34,735 nucleotides of DNA from Streptomonospora mangrovi (GCF_027604915.1 NZ_JAJAQC010000060.1:1-34735); one strand, 5' to 3'. Shown: positions 22,763 to 30,935, counted from the first letter of the stretch. The notes: generated by a model from the letters alone, not told the origin. Made by a program: numbers and translations.

Positions 22763-24544
22763 CTAGAGCCGGGGGTCCTCGGTGTAGGTGCCGAACTCCT
22801 GGCCCATCGTGCCGCAGATCTCGCCGAGGGTGGCCTCCACGCGGGCGGCCTGGAGGATGACCGGGATCAGATTGGGCCGGGCGGGGTCGCGCACGGCGTC
22901 AAGCAGGTCGGCCAGTGCGGCGTCGACGGCGGCCTGGTCGCGCTTGGCGCGGCGCTCGGCCAGCACCCGCTTCTGCTCCTCCTCGACCTCGTGGCTGATG
23001 CGCAGGGTCTCGACCTCGCCAGTGATGGTGGAGGTGTGGCAGTTGACGCCGACGATGCGCTTCTCGTCCTTCTCCAGCGCCTGCTGGTACTGGAACGCCG
23101 ACTCGGCGATCTCGGAGGTGAACCAGCCGTTCTCGATGCCCGCCAGGATACCCGAGGTGATGGGGCCGATGGCGTGCTCGGCGGCGTCGCGGCCGGTCGC
23201 GGCGGCGCCGCCCCCGGCGCGCTCGGCGCGCTCGGCCTCCTTGGCGGCGCCCATGCGCTCGATGCGCTCGAAGATCCGCTCGGCCTCCTCCTCCAGCCGG
23301 TCGGTCAGCGCCTCGACGTAGTAGGAACCGCCGAGCGGGTCGGCGACGTTGACCACGCCGGTCTCCTCCATGATCACCTGCTGGGTGCGCAGGGCGATCT
23401 CGGCGGAGGTGGCGGTGGGCAGCGCCAGGGTCTCGTCCAGGGCGTTGGTGTGCAGGGAGTTGGTGCCGCCCAGCACCGCCGACAGCGCCTCCACGGCGGT
23501 GCGCACCACGTTGTTGTAGGGCTGCTGGGCGGTGAGGGAGACGCCGGCGGTCTGGGTGTGGAAGCGCAGCCACATGGCGCGGTCGTCGGTGGCGCCGAAG
23601 CGGTCGCGCATCCAGCGGGCCCAGATGCGGCGGGCCGCGCGGAACTTGGCGATCTCCTCGAAGAAGTCGATGTGGGCGTCGAAGAAGAACGACAGCCCGC
23701 GCGCCAGCTTGTTGACGTCGAGCCCGCGCGAGAGGCCCAGTTCGACGTAGCCGAACCCGTCGGCGAGCGTGAACGCCAACTCCTGCGCGGCCGTGGCCCC
23801 GGCCTCGCGGATGTGGTAGCCCGACACCGACAGCGGCTTGAACGCCGGGATGTTCTCGGTGCAGTACTCCATCAGGTCGCCGATGAGGCGCAGGTGCGGC
23901 TCGGGCGGGTACAGCCACTCCTTCTGGGCGATGTACTCCTTGAAGATGTCGGTCTGGAGGGTGCCGTTGAGGGTGGTGATGTCGGCGCCCTGGCGTTCGG
24001 CGGCCACCAGGTACATGCAGAAGACGGGGATGGCCGGGCCGCTGACGGTCATGGACGTGGTGGTCTCGTCCAGCGGGATGCCGTCGAACAGGACGTCCAT
24101 GTCGGCGGCGGAGTCGACGGCCACGCCGCAGTGGCCGACCTCGCCCAGGGCCATGGCGGCGTCGGAGTCGTAGCCCATGAGGGTGGGCATGTCGAAGGCC
24201 ACCGAGAGCCCGCCGCCGCCGGAGGCCAGGATCATGCGGTAGCGCTCGTTGGTCTGGTGGGCGTTGCCGAAGCCGGCGAACTGGCGGATGGTCCACGGCC
24301 GCCCCCGGTAGCCCGTGGGGTACAGGCCGCGGGTGAAGGGGAACTCCCCCGGCCACCCGATGCGCTCGAACCCGGGGACGTCGGCTCCGGGCGGGGGGCC
24401 GTAGACGGGGTCGACCGGTTGCCCGGACAGGGTGGTGCGGGGTTCGGGCGCGGCGGCGCCGCGCCCCTGGCGCGGTGCCCGCGCGGCGTCATAGCGCGCC
24501 TGCCAGCGGGCCCGGCCCGCGGCGATCTCCTCAGCCTTGGCCAT
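22763..24544 (-). CDS. icmA: Acyl-CoA mutase large subunit, isobutyryl-CoA mutase type
   Basis: This is the 593-aa substrate-binding subunit of a coenzyme-B12 acyl-CoA mutase. It ends before any cobalamin-binding domain (no DxHxxG motif), so it needs a separate small subunit, not present here. The diagnostic residues are Phe89 in TIRQFAGF and Gln207 in EYIAQKEW. Methylmalonyl-CoA mutase has Tyr89 and Arg207 there, while isobutyryl-CoA mutase has Phe and Gln. This points to interconversion of isobutyryl-CoA and n-butyryl-CoA, linking valine breakdown and fatty acid building blocks. MeaB, mce and a thiolase lie upstream. The start ATG 24544 has TACTAT six bases upstream and overlapping palindromes, so it is probably leaderless and repressor-controlled. 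Substrate specificity is inferred from two residues and overall similarity. Confidence 0.92.
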   Translation of the reverse strand: MAKAEEIAAGRARWQARYDAARAPRQGRGAAAPEPRTTLSGQPVDPVYGPPPGADVPGFERIGWPGEFPFTRGLYPTGYRGRPWTIRQFAGFGNAHQTNERYRMILASGGGGLSVAFDMPTLMGYDSDAAMALGEVGHCGVAVDSAADMDVLFDGIPLDETTTSMTVSGPAIPVFCMYLVAAERQGADITTLNGTLQTDIFKEYIAQKEWLYPPEPHLRLIGDLMEYCTENIPAFKPLSVSGYHIREAGATAAQELAFTLADGFGYVELGLSRGLDVNKLARGLSFFFDAHIDFFEEIAKFRAARRIWARWMRDRFGATDDRAMWLRFHTQTAGVSLTAQQPYNNVVRTAVEALSAVLGGTNSLHTNALDETLALPTATSAEIALRTQQVIMEETGVVNVADPLGGSYYVEALTDRLEEEAERIFERIERMGAAKEAERAERAGGGAAATGRDAAEHAIGPITSGILAGIENGWFTSEIAESAFQYQQALEKDEKRIVGVNCHTSTITGEVETLRISHEVEEEQKRVLAERRAKRDQAAVDAALADLLDAVRDPARPNLIPVILQAARVEATLGEICGTMGQEFGTYTEDPRL

Positions 24545-24550
24545 GCCCCA

Positions 24551-24556
24551 ATAGTA
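24551..24556 (-). promoter_or_regulatory. Predicted -10 box of icmA (leaderless)
   Basis: TACTAT (minus strand) is a good -10 match six bases before the icmA ATG. No standard -35 box is present 17 bases upstream; an operator-like AT-rich patch occupies the spacer. Confidence 0.55.
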
Positions 24557-24580
24557 GGACGTCCAACTATATTTGTATAG
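24553..24580. promoter_or_regulatory. Two overlapping palindromes at the icmA promoter
   Basis: AGTAGGACGTCCAACT (24553-24568) is an imperfect palindrome around a perfect GGACGTCC core (7 of 8 arm positions pair). It overlaps the -10 box. CTATATTTGTATAG (24567-24580) is a perfect 5-bp inverted repeat around TTTG. The second element is almost pure A/T in a very GC-rich chromosome. Together they look like operators for a dimeric repressor, for example of the TetR, GntR or MarR type. The regulator is not known. Confidence 0.55.
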
Positions 24581-24591
24581 GAACCGCGCGA

Positions 24592-24613
24592 CGCACCGGT
24601 GCGCGCCGGTGCG
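24592..24613 (-). repeat. Hairpin between the helical-protein operon and icmA
   Basis: CGCACCGG (24592-24599) and CCGGTGCG (24606-24613) form a perfect 8-bp stem with a six-base loop, just upstream of the icmA operator region. On the minus strand it lies after the 24748-28153 gene run and may end that transcript. Confidence 0.45.
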
Positions 24614-24747
24614 CAAGGAGCGCAGCGCGGGGCGGCGGGCACCGACGCGCATGGAGCCCGCCGCGCCGCCGCTAAAGGCGGGGCGCCCGCTGCTCGGTGC
24701 CGGTGTCCGGGCGGTGCCGGGCGGAGTCGGCGGCCGCCGCTCGCGCG

Positions 24748-25374
24748 TCATTCCCGTCCGGCGCCGCGCCCCTCGGCGCGTCGAGGCGCGCGTCGGCGGC
24801 CGGGGAGGCGGCGCCGCCCTGGCCGGCGCCGGGGACGGAGCGGCCCCGCTCCGTCGCGTCGAGCGCCTCCCGCCGCCCGGCCCCGCGCGGTTTCCCGCAC
24901 CAGGTCCGCCGCCTGGTCGGCCAGGTCCAGGACCGCGTCGGTGAGCGCGCTCCTGGCCGCGCGCATGACCGCCCGCCCGTAACCGGCCCGGGTGAGGTGG
25001 GAGATGTGCCGGAGCGGGTCGCGCCGGGGCGGCTCCAGCCTGACCTGCTGGTCGGCGTAGAGGCTGCCCGCCAGGACGTCCAGGCGGTACTGGGCCTTCT
25101 CCACCTCCTCGCCGTAGGGGCGGAGGCTGCGGCGCGCCTCGTCGGGCAGACCGGCCGACCGCTCCGCGATCTCGCGGATGAGGGCGCCCAGCTCCGCGGC
25201 CTCGGCGGCGGCAGCCTCCCGCGCCGCCGCGCGGACCTCCCAGGCGCCCTGGAAGCGGTACACGGTGTGGGCGTAGCTCCAGTTCTCGTGGCCGGGAGCC
25301 GCGCGTGTCGGCTGCGGGTCGTAGGAGGTGTACGGCGCCAGCGCCGAGTCGTCGAGGCGGTCGTGGTCGGACAT
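24748..25374 (-). CDS. Hypothetical helical-module protein, probable C-terminal frameshift
   Basis: I do not recognise this 208-aa protein. It contains one copy of the module shared with its neighbours. The N-terminus APYTSYDP with GHENWSY resembles SPYLGYEK with ESSY in the upstream protein. Helices follow at about 40-75 and 85-110, then RLEPPRRDPLRH (112-123) and a long helix (GYGRAVMRAARSALTDAV). After residue 163 (ETARG) the sequence becomes Arg/Gly/Pro-rich as if out of frame. In the +1 frame from the GGGG run near 24886-24890 a normal-looking tail (RREALDATERGRSVPGAG, ending EQRAPRL at 24672) continues. One surplus base would explain this. The start ATG 25374 has GGAG seven bases upstream, 27 bp after the preceding gene. 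Confidence 0.65.
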   Translation of the reverse strand: MSDHDRLDDSALAPYTSYDPQPTRAAPGHENWSYAHTVYRFQGAWEVRAAAREAAAAEAAELGALIREIAERSAGLPDEARRSLRPYGEEVEKAQYRLDVLAGSLYADQQVRLEPPRRDPLRHISHLTRAGYGRAVMRAARSALTDAVLDLADQAADLVRETARGRAAGGARRDGAGPLRPRRRPGRRRLPGRRRAPRRAEGRGAGRE

Positions 25375-25401
25375 GGCGGCTCCGGCGGGGGGAGGGGTGG
25401 G

Positions 25402-26541
25402 TCAGCGGCGGTGCGTTGGCCGGTCTCCGCCGGACGGGAACCCGCGGCGACTCGCGGGCTGGATGACCGCGCGCGTGGAGCGACGCGTCGGCGTCTCGGA
25501 AGGTCGGGCGGCGGTGGAGCGGCGCGGCGCGTCGGTGGCCACCGCGCCGGTGGGGCGGGCGGCGGCCTCGGCGGCCGTCTCGGATTTCGCCTCCAACGGG
25601 TCACCACCGCGCGAGCGCCGACTCCGCTCCGTCAACTCGGCGGCGTCCCGCGTCTGCCTGATGACCTTCCCGATCTCCCGCGCCAGCGCGCGCTTGGCGC
25701 GCTCCACCGTCGCCACGGGGTCCGGCTCCTGGTCCCCCCGGGTGGGCGGCGGCTCCAGCGTGAAGCGGTCGTTGCGCACCTCCTTCCGGAGTTCCGTCCA
25801 GCGCGGGTCCAGCCGCAGGGCGTCGTCGTTCTTCTCCGCCTGGAGGTCGCGCATCGCCCGCCCCCGCTCCACCCGGACCTCCTTGTAGCGGTCCAGCAGA
25901 AGCGCGTAGGAGCGCAGCAGAGGCGCCTGGTCCGGGACCGCGCGCACCGCGTTCACGTGGTGGCGGATCGGCCTGTCGACGTCGGCGAACTCGTGGCGGT
26001 GGGCGTTCGCCTCGTTGCGGCCGTACAGGGCCGCCGCGAGTTCCTGCTCGGCCGCCCTCAGCACCGCGCGCGTGTCCTTGGCCGCGGCCGCAATCCGTTC
26101 GGTGTCGTAGCCGACGGCGGTGGTGTTGGCCGAGAGCGTGCGCTTGGCGCCGTCGACGACCGCCGCGCCGTAGGAGCGTCTCGTCGGGTGCCGCCACCGC
26201 TGCCGTCGGCCCGCCTGGAGTTGCAGCGTGGGCGCCTCATAGGGTGCGGCGTTCACCCGGTCGGGGTCGCGGTACGCCTCCGACAGCCGCCGCCAGGCGG
26301 CGGAGAGGTCAGGGTTCGCGGAGGATTCCACCAGCCCGCGGACCTTCTCCTCGAACGCCGTGTGGAAGTCCGCAAGCTCCTTGGCCGCCTCGCCGAGGAC
26401 CTCCCTCGCCTTGGCGTAGCCCTCCCGGGCCTTGACGTTCTCCCCCCGCAGGTCGACGTAGGAGCTTTCACCGGGCTGCCGCTTTTCGTAACCGAGGTAG
26501 GGACTGATCGACGCGTCTTCGACGGGAGGGTCAATGGTCAT
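25402..26541 (-). CDS. Hypothetical protein with two helical modules and basic tail
   Basis: I do not recognise this 379-aa protein. It appears to carry two copies of the module. The first has helix 36-74 (KAREGYAKAREVLGEAAKEL), AAWRRLSEAYRDPDRV, APYEAPTLQLQ (99-109) and helix 123-172 (SYGAAVVDGAKRTLSA). The second has helix 211-240 (YALLLDRYKEVRVERGRAM), FTLEPPPTRG (260-269), then DPVATVERAKRALAREIGKV (274-293). The last 75 residues are Arg/Ser/Thr/Pro-rich and basic. There is no signal peptide, membrane span or cysteine. The start ATG 26541 has GGAG eight bases upstream. It is the closest relative in the window of the gene that follows it after 27 bp. Confidence 0.75.
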   Translation of the reverse strand: MTIDPPVEDASISPYLGYEKRQPGESSYVDLRGENVKAREGYAKAREVLGEAAKELADFHTAFEEKVRGLVESSANPDLSAAWRRLSEAYRDPDRVNAAPYEAPTLQLQAGRRQRWRHPTRRSYGAAVVDGAKRTLSANTTAVGYDTERIAAAAKDTRAVLRAAEQELAAALYGRNEANAHRHEFADVDRPIRHHVNAVRAVPDQAPLLRSYALLLDRYKEVRVERGRAMRDLQAEKNDDALRLDPRWTELRKEVRNDRFTLEPPPTRGDQEPDPVATVERAKRALAREIGKVIRQTRDAAELTERSRRSRGGDPLEAKSETAAEAAARPTGAVATDAPRRSTAARPSETPTRRSTRAVIQPASRRGFPSGGDRPTHRR

Positions 26542-26695
26542 GGCTGGCTCCGTGGGGCGGGGTGGTCGTGAACGGCGGGGAGGCGGGAATAGGGGTCGGG
26601 TGGTGGTCATGCCGGTGGGCCGCCTCGGCGGACGCCTCCCGCCACCCGGCGTCCAGCGAGCGGACCGGGCGGCGCGGCGGCGCGGGCGGGTCCGG

Positions 26696-27370
26696 CTACG
26701 CCTTCGCGGATTGCCCCTGGCCTTCGCGGGCCTGCGGGACAGGGGCGCGCGAGGGCTGGGTCCGCCCGGGGCGCGCCTCGCCGCCGTCCGCGCTCGCCCT
26801 GCGGAACCTCCCCCTGACCTCGTCCGCGATTCTGCTCGCGAGCGGGCTCTGCTCGGCCGGGGGCTCCTCGGCCTTGCCCCGCCCGTCGAACTCGGCCTGA
26901 ACGTCCCAAATGGTGCGGATGTCCGCGCGCATGCCTTCGGTCTGCTGGGTGATCCGCCTCGTGTCCGCCCGCAGCGCCTCGGTCATGGCGTCCACGGTCT
27001 CCTTCGGACGCCCCCACGACAGCGCCCGGTCGACCACCCCGTTGCGCCGGCGCAACTCATCCAGCGCACCGCCGCGCAGCGGGCTGCCCCGCTGCGGGGA
27101 CTGTGCGGTCCCGCTCTGCGTCACCAGGCTTTCGAGGCTCCCGGCGCGGGGGTGCGCGGAGTTCCTGGCCTGGTCCAGCAGGCTCCGCGCATTCGGCATC
27201 AGGGCGGACAGCTCCCGGCGCGCCGCCGACCAGTCGCGCACGGCGGCTTCCAAGTCCGCGGCCGCGCCACCGAGGGCTTCGCGCCTGCGGCCCTTGACCT
27301 GGTTCAACAACTGGTTCAGGTACTCCAGCCCTTCGGTGCTGGGACCGTCGGGGTTACCGCTCTCGACCAT
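26696..27370 (-). CDS. Hypothetical helical protein (operon member)
   Basis: I do not recognise this 224-aa protein. It is largely helical: EYLNQLLNQVKGRRREALGG, DLEAAVRDWSAARRELSAL, then DELRRRNGVVDRALSWGRPK followed by TVDAMTEALRADTRRITQQT. A charged, Arg/Gln-rich tail ends in QSAKA. It has no signal peptide, membrane span or cysteine. I chose ATG 27370 (GGAGG six bases upstream) over ATG 27397. The order helix, helix, short Pro-containing linker, helix matches the module layout of the downstream genes, though I see no clear Glu-Pro motif, so membership in the same family is only possible. It lies 141 bp from the gene before it and 154 bp from the one after it. Confidence 0.7.
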   Translation of the reverse strand: MVESGNPDGPSTEGLEYLNQLLNQVKGRRREALGGAAADLEAAVRDWSAARRELSALMPNARSLLDQARNSAHPRAGSLESLVTQSGTAQSPQRGSPLRGGALDELRRRNGVVDRALSWGRPKETVDAMTEALRADTRRITQQTEGMRADIRTIWDVQAEFDGRGKAEEPPAEQSPLASRIADEVRGRFRRASADGGEARPGRTQPSRAPVPQAREGQGQSAKA

Positions 27371-27511
27371 GCCGCCTCCGTTGTCCGACACGTGCACGTT
27401 GGGATGGCGGACGGGGGCGGGGTCCGGAACCGGATGATGGCGTGCGGGCGGCCGAAGGGCAACCCCGGGGACCGGCTCCGGCCTGCGCGCGCCCCGGACC
27501 CGCCCCCGGGC

Positions 27512-28153
27512 TCAGCGGGTGCGGCGGCGCGCGGAGCCGGGGTCCGTGCGCGGGGTCCGGGCCGCCGGCGCGGTTTGCGGCCGCTGGGCGGCGGCCTTCT
27601 TCGGCGACTTCGGCAGTCCCGCGCCGTCGGCCCCGCGCGCCTTTGCGCGCGCGGCCGCCTCGATCGCGCCGCGGGTGGTGCGGACGCCGTCGCGGGCGTC
27701 CACGGTCGCCGCGACCAGGGTGCCGTGGCGGTCCTCCAGGCTCTTGCGGGCCTGGTTCACCTGGGCGGCGGCGTCGGCCACCACCTGCCGGGAGTGCTCC
27801 ACGGGCTCGGCGCCGGGGCCGGGCGGGCGCGAGGCGAGGACCACGGCCTCCGGCGGGCGGGCCGCCTCGGCGATGCGCTCCCGCAGGGCGGACAGGTCGG
27901 CCAGTCCGGCGGGGCGGTCCGCGCCCAGGGCCTCGACCTCGCGCTGGGTCCGGGCGGCCTGCTCGTCGGCCCGCCGGGCGTCGTCGCCGCCCGCGCCCCA
28001 GGCCGCGCGGGCGTGGTCGTACTCCTCCAGCGCCCGCTCCAGCAGCCCGACCTCCGGCGCGGGCCGGGTCCCTCCGGCCCCGGCCGTGCGCAGCCGTTGC
28101 AGGTCCGCCTGGATGGCCGTGGCGTCCACGGCGCCGAAGTGGTCGTCGGGCAT
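27512..28153 (-). CDS. Hypothetical helical protein (first gene of the run)
   Basis: I do not recognise this 213-aa protein. It has a helical N-terminal half (LLERALEEYDHARAAWGAGG, then AARTQREVEALG), a Pro-rich linker (ASRPPGPGAEPVEHSR) and a long helix (VVADAAAQVNQARKSLEDRH). A basic tail rich in Lys/Arg/Pro follows (KSPKKAAAQRPQ, ending SARRRTR). No signal, membrane span or cysteine. The start ATG 28153 has GGAAGG six bases upstream. It is probably the first gene of a four-gene run ending at 24748. The GAEP linker before the final helix could be a degenerate version of the Glu-Pro motif in the other proteins. The DARRADEQ region is too irregular to assign to a known family. Confidence 0.7.
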   Translation of the reverse strand: MPDDHFGAVDATAIQADLQRLRTAGAGGTRPAPEVGLLERALEEYDHARAAWGAGGDDARRADEQAARTQREVEALGADRPAGLADLSALRERIAEAARPPEAVVLASRPPGPGAEPVEHSRQVVADAAAQVNQARKSLEDRHGTLVAATVDARDGVRTTRGAIEAAARAKARGADGAGLPKSPKKAAAQRPQTAPAARTPRTDPGSARRRTR

Positions 28154-28389
28154 GCCGCACCTTCCGTCGTGGGGGGTCTGCGAGCGGCGGGGTCGGGGCC
28201 GAGGACGATGATCGCGCCTGGCGGCCGTCCTGGCAATCTTCCCGGCCCGGCCCGCCCTCCCGCGCCCGGTTCGCCCTTCCCCGCACGGCCCGCGCGGCGG
28301 CGGGCCGGGGGGCTCGCGACACTGCACCGCGTCGCCGCGCCCGCCTCGTGCGCACGAACGCGGGCGAGTGCGGCCCGGCTCCGGCGCCC

Positions 28390-28920
28390 TCAGCGGCCGG
28401 CCGCGCCGCCCTTGTCCGCCGGGAAGTCGCCGAACTCCACCCGGAGCTTGGTGAACATGGCGTGGATCTGCCAATTCTCCTCGTCGGAGTAGCAGTCCAG
28501 GCCGAAGTCCATGGCGGTGAGGTCGCGGGTGGCGTCCTCGACCACCTGGCGGCCGCTGTCGGTGATCTCGGCGAGGGTGCCCCGGCCGTCGCTGGGGTTG
28601 GGCTTGCGGCGCACGAAGCCCTGGCGCTCCAGGCGGTCGATGGTGTTGGTGACGCTCGTGGGGTGCACCATCAGCCGTTCGCCGATCTTGCCCAGCGGCA
28701 GGGCGCCCGTGGAGCTGAAGGTCAGCAGCACCAGCGCCTCGTAGCGCGCGAAGGTCAGCTCGTAGGGTTTGAGCGCGGCGTCCAGTTGGCCGAGCAGGAT
28801 CTGCTGGGCGCGCATGATCGAGGTGACCGCCGCCATCGCCGGGTTGGCCCCCCAGCGGCGCGTCCAGTTCTCGTGCGCACGCTCGATGGGGTCGAACGGA
28901 AGATTAAGCGGGTTACCCAC
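28390..28920 (-). CDS. MarR-family transcriptional regulator
   Basis: This 176-aa MarR regulator has the winged helix at about 45-125: YEALVLLTFSSTGALPLGKI, the recognition helix HPTSVTNTIDRLERQGFV and the wing RRKPNPSDGRGTLAEITDSG. Flanking helices would form the dimer. It has an extended N-terminus (FDPIERAHENWTRRWG), as in AbsC-like MarR proteins of streptomycetes; that match is from memory. The start is GTG 28920, with TACAGT six bases upstream and no Shine-Dalgarno sequence, so it is probably leaderless. Its position between meaB and icmA makes the acyl-CoA genes its likely targets, and the palindromes before icmA a possible site; both are inference. Confidence 0.9.
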   Translation of the reverse strand: MGNPLNLPFDPIERAHENWTRRWGANPAMAAVTSIMRAQQILLGQLDAALKPYELTFARYEALVLLTFSSTGALPLGKIGERLMVHPTSVTNTIDRLERQGFVRRKPNPSDGRGTLAEITDSGRQVVEDATRDLTAMDFGLDCYSDEENWQIHAMFTKLRVEFGDFPADKGGAAGR

Positions 28921-28926
28921 TCCGCT

Positions 28927-28932
28927 ACTGTA
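28927..28932 (-). promoter_or_regulatory. Predicted -10 box of the marR gene (leaderless)
   Basis: TACAGT (minus strand) lies six bases before the GTG at 28920. No clear -35 box is visible. Confidence 0.45.
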
Positions 28933-29106
28933 TCGAGCGCCGCGCGCGGCCGATCACCCACACCCTGTGGTCACCGCAGCTCGGCGGGGTGTTACCGGAC
29001 TCGGCGCCGCACCGGTTTTCCCGTGTCTTTCAACGCTTTCTCCCGGTGCGCACAACAGGCAGCGGCGGCGCCGGTATCGACACCGCCGACCCCGCTCCTC
29101 CGCCGG

Positions 29107-30051
29107 TCAGCGCTCCAGCGCGGCCAGCACGGAGTCGGCGGCGGCGTAGGGGTCGCCGCCCCCGGCGACCTCGCCGGCCAGCGCGTCGAGCGCGGCGTGG
29201 CCCCGCACGTCGGCGAGGCGGTCCACGAGCGCGGCCATGGCGATGGCCTCGATCTCGCGGCGGGCGCGGGCGCGGCGGCGGCGCTCCAGCTCACCGGCGG
29301 CGCGCAGGTGGGCGGCGTGCTCGTCCAGGCGCTTGAGCAGGTCGTCCACGCCCTCGCCCGTTGCGGCGGACATGGCCACCACCGGCGGCTTCCACTCCTC
29401 GGGGGCGCGGTCGACCTGCGCCACCATCTGGCGCAGGTCGCGCACGGTGGCCTGGGCGCCGTCGCGGTCGGCCTTGTTGACGGCGAGGATGTCGGCGACC
29501 TCCAGCACACCGGCCTTGCCCGCCTGCACGCCGTCGCCCATGCCCGGCGCGGCCAGCACCACGGTGGTGTCGGCGTGGGCGGCGATGTCGACCTCGGCCT
29601 GGCCCACGCCCACGGTCTCGACCAGGACGTGGTCGAACCCGGCGGCGTCCAGGACCCGCAGCGCGTGCGGCGTGGCCCAGGACAGCCCGCCCAGGTGGCC
29701 CCGGCTGGCCATGGAGCGGATGTAGACCCCGGGGTCGGTGGCGTGCTCCTGCATGCGCACCCGGTCGCCCAGCAGGGCGCCGCCGGTGAACGGGGAGGAG
29801 GGGTCGACCGCCAGGACGGCCGCGGTCTCGCCGCGCGCCCGCAGCGCGGCCACCAGGGCGCTGGTGGAGGTGGACTTGCCCACCCCCGGCGACCCGGTGA
29901 GCCCGGTGATGCGCGCCCGGCCGGTGGCGGGGGCCAGCCCGGCGGTGATCTCGCGCAGTTGGGGCGCGGCGTTCTCGACCAGGGAGATCGCCCGCGCCAG
30001 GGCCCGGCGGTCGCCGCCGCGCACCCGCTCCACCAGCTCGCCGACCCGCAT
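29107..30051 (-). CDS. meaB: MeaB-type GTPase chaperone of acyl-CoA mutase
   Basis: MeaB (ArgK) is a G3E-family P-loop GTPase that guards B12-dependent acyl-CoA mutases, gating cofactor loading and preventing inactivation. The 314-aa protein has Walker A GSPGVGKST (53-61), DPSSPFTGGALLGDR (83-97), switch-type ETVGVGQAEVDIA (145-157) and base-recognition NKAD (192-195). A helical C-terminal dimerisation arm follows. Start ATG 30051 has AAGGGGG six bases upstream. Its partner is probably the icmA product encoded 4.5 kb downstream, or a methylmalonyl-CoA mutase elsewhere. The frame is open upstream to 30801 through the DinB gene, but only as shadow. Confidence 0.95.
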   Translation of the reverse strand: MRVGELVERVRGGDRRALARAISLVENAAPQLREITAGLAPATGRARITGLTGSPGVGKSTSTSALVAALRARGETAAVLAVDPSSPFTGGALLGDRVRMQEHATDPGVYIRSMASRGHLGGLSWATPHALRVLDAAGFDHVLVETVGVGQAEVDIAAHADTTVVLAAPGMGDGVQAGKAGVLEVADILAVNKADRDGAQATVRDLRQMVAQVDRAPEEWKPPVVAMSAATGEGVDDLLKRLDEHAAHLRAAGELERRRRARARREIEAIAMAALVDRLADVRGHAALDALAGEVAGGGDPYAAADSVLAALER

Positions 30052-30265
30052 CGGACCCCCTTCGTGTGTGCTCCGGCCGCCGCCGGGCGCGACCGCCCCA
30101 ACGGCCCGTGCTCTGAGCCCCTGAGTATGGCAAACGCCGCCCGCCGGGGGTACCGACGCCCCGGCGCGGGCCGGGGCCGCGGCGCCACCGGCCGGCCACC
30201 GACGGCCCCGGCCCCCACCGCGCGGGCGCGACGCACCGCCTGGGGGTCCGCACCGCGCGGGCGGG

Positions 30266-30928
30266 TCAGCCGGGGCCGGTTGCGGGCTCCCGGTCGCCGG
30301 TGGCGCCGTCGATCTGCTCGCGGAGGATGTCGAGGTGGCCGGCGTGGCGGGCGGTCTCCTCGACCATGTGGAGGAGGATCCAGCGCAGGGACACCGGGCC
30401 GAGTTCGTCGTGGTCGACGGTGTGGTCGAGGGGGTGGGCGGCGACCGCCGCGCGGGAGCGGGCGCACTCGCGCTCGTAGTCGGCGACCACCGCCGACAGC
30501 GGGGTGTCGTCGGGGACGGTGAAGGTGGACTCCACGGCCTCCAGGAGCGGGCGCAACTCCTTCTCGACCCCGGGGTCGGCGCGCAGCACGCGCTGGAACC
30601 AGTTGCGTTCGACAACGGTGAGGTGGCGCAGGACCCCGGCCACGGTGGTGCCGGAGGGCACCAGGCGGCGCCGGGCGGCGGAGTCGGACAGCCCGCGCGC
30701 CTTGTGCGCGGCGGCCCAGCGCAGGTAGTCGAGGAACGCGGTGAGGGTGGCGCGCTCGCCGGCGGCGGTGGTGCCCAGCACCCACGGGGCGGTCTGCTCA
30801 AGGGTGAGCGGGCCGGGCAGCGGCGCGGTGTCGCCGACGGGGCGGGTGGGGTCGACGGGGACGGCGGGGTCGGCGGGAGCGGAGGGGTCAGAGGAGCCGG
30901 CGGAGGGGAGCGGTGTGGCGTCCGTCAT
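30266..30928 (-). CDS. DinB/DUF664 family protein
   Basis: This 220-aa protein has the DinB-like four-helix bundle of the DUF664 group, which in actinobacteria includes mycothiol-dependent enzymes. The probable metal ligands are His102 (VLRHLTVVERNWF) and the pair His195/His198 in HMVEETARHAGHLDILREQIDG. The first 40 residues are a Pro/Ala/Asp-rich disordered leader. A catalytic role is unproven; thiol transferase or detoxification activity is inferred from the family. The start ATG 30928 has TAGATT seven bases upstream and no Shine-Dalgarno sequence. It lies between thiolase and meaB on the same strand but seems to have its own promoter. Confidence 0.9.
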   Translation of the reverse strand: MTDATPLPSAGSSDPSAPADPAVPVDPTRPVGDTAPLPGPLTLEQTAPWVLGTTAAGERATLTAFLDYLRWAAAHKARGLSDSAARRRLVPSGTTVAGVLRHLTVVERNWFQRVLRADPGVEKELRPLLEAVESTFTVPDDTPLSAVVADYERECARSRAAVAAHPLDHTVDHDELGPVSLRWILLHMVEETARHAGHLDILREQIDGATGDREPATGPG

Positions 30929-30935
30929 GGTGGCG

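Noticed and set aside
24545-24747. Cobalamin riboswitch upstream of the B12-dependent mutase
   Set aside because: No B12-box-like sequence is visible, and the promoter appears to start transcription at the ATG, leaving no leader RNA.
27512-28153. WXG100/type VII secretion substrate, from AAWGAGG and the helical character
   Set aside because: The motif is W-G-A-G and not W-x-G between two equal helices, the protein is over twice the usual length, and no EccC/EccD-type gene is nearby.
20836-28153. Prophage or phage-tail remnant
   Set aside because: No integrase, terminase, capsid, portal or tail signature and no flanking tRNA or attachment repeats are seen. GC content matches the chromosome.
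27442-30522. Open plus-strand frame of 1026 codons antisense to several genes
   Set aside because: Its translation is Arg/Gly/Pro/Ala-rich without domains, as expected for the shadow frame of GC-rich genes. The minus strand holds marR, meaB and others with clear motifs.
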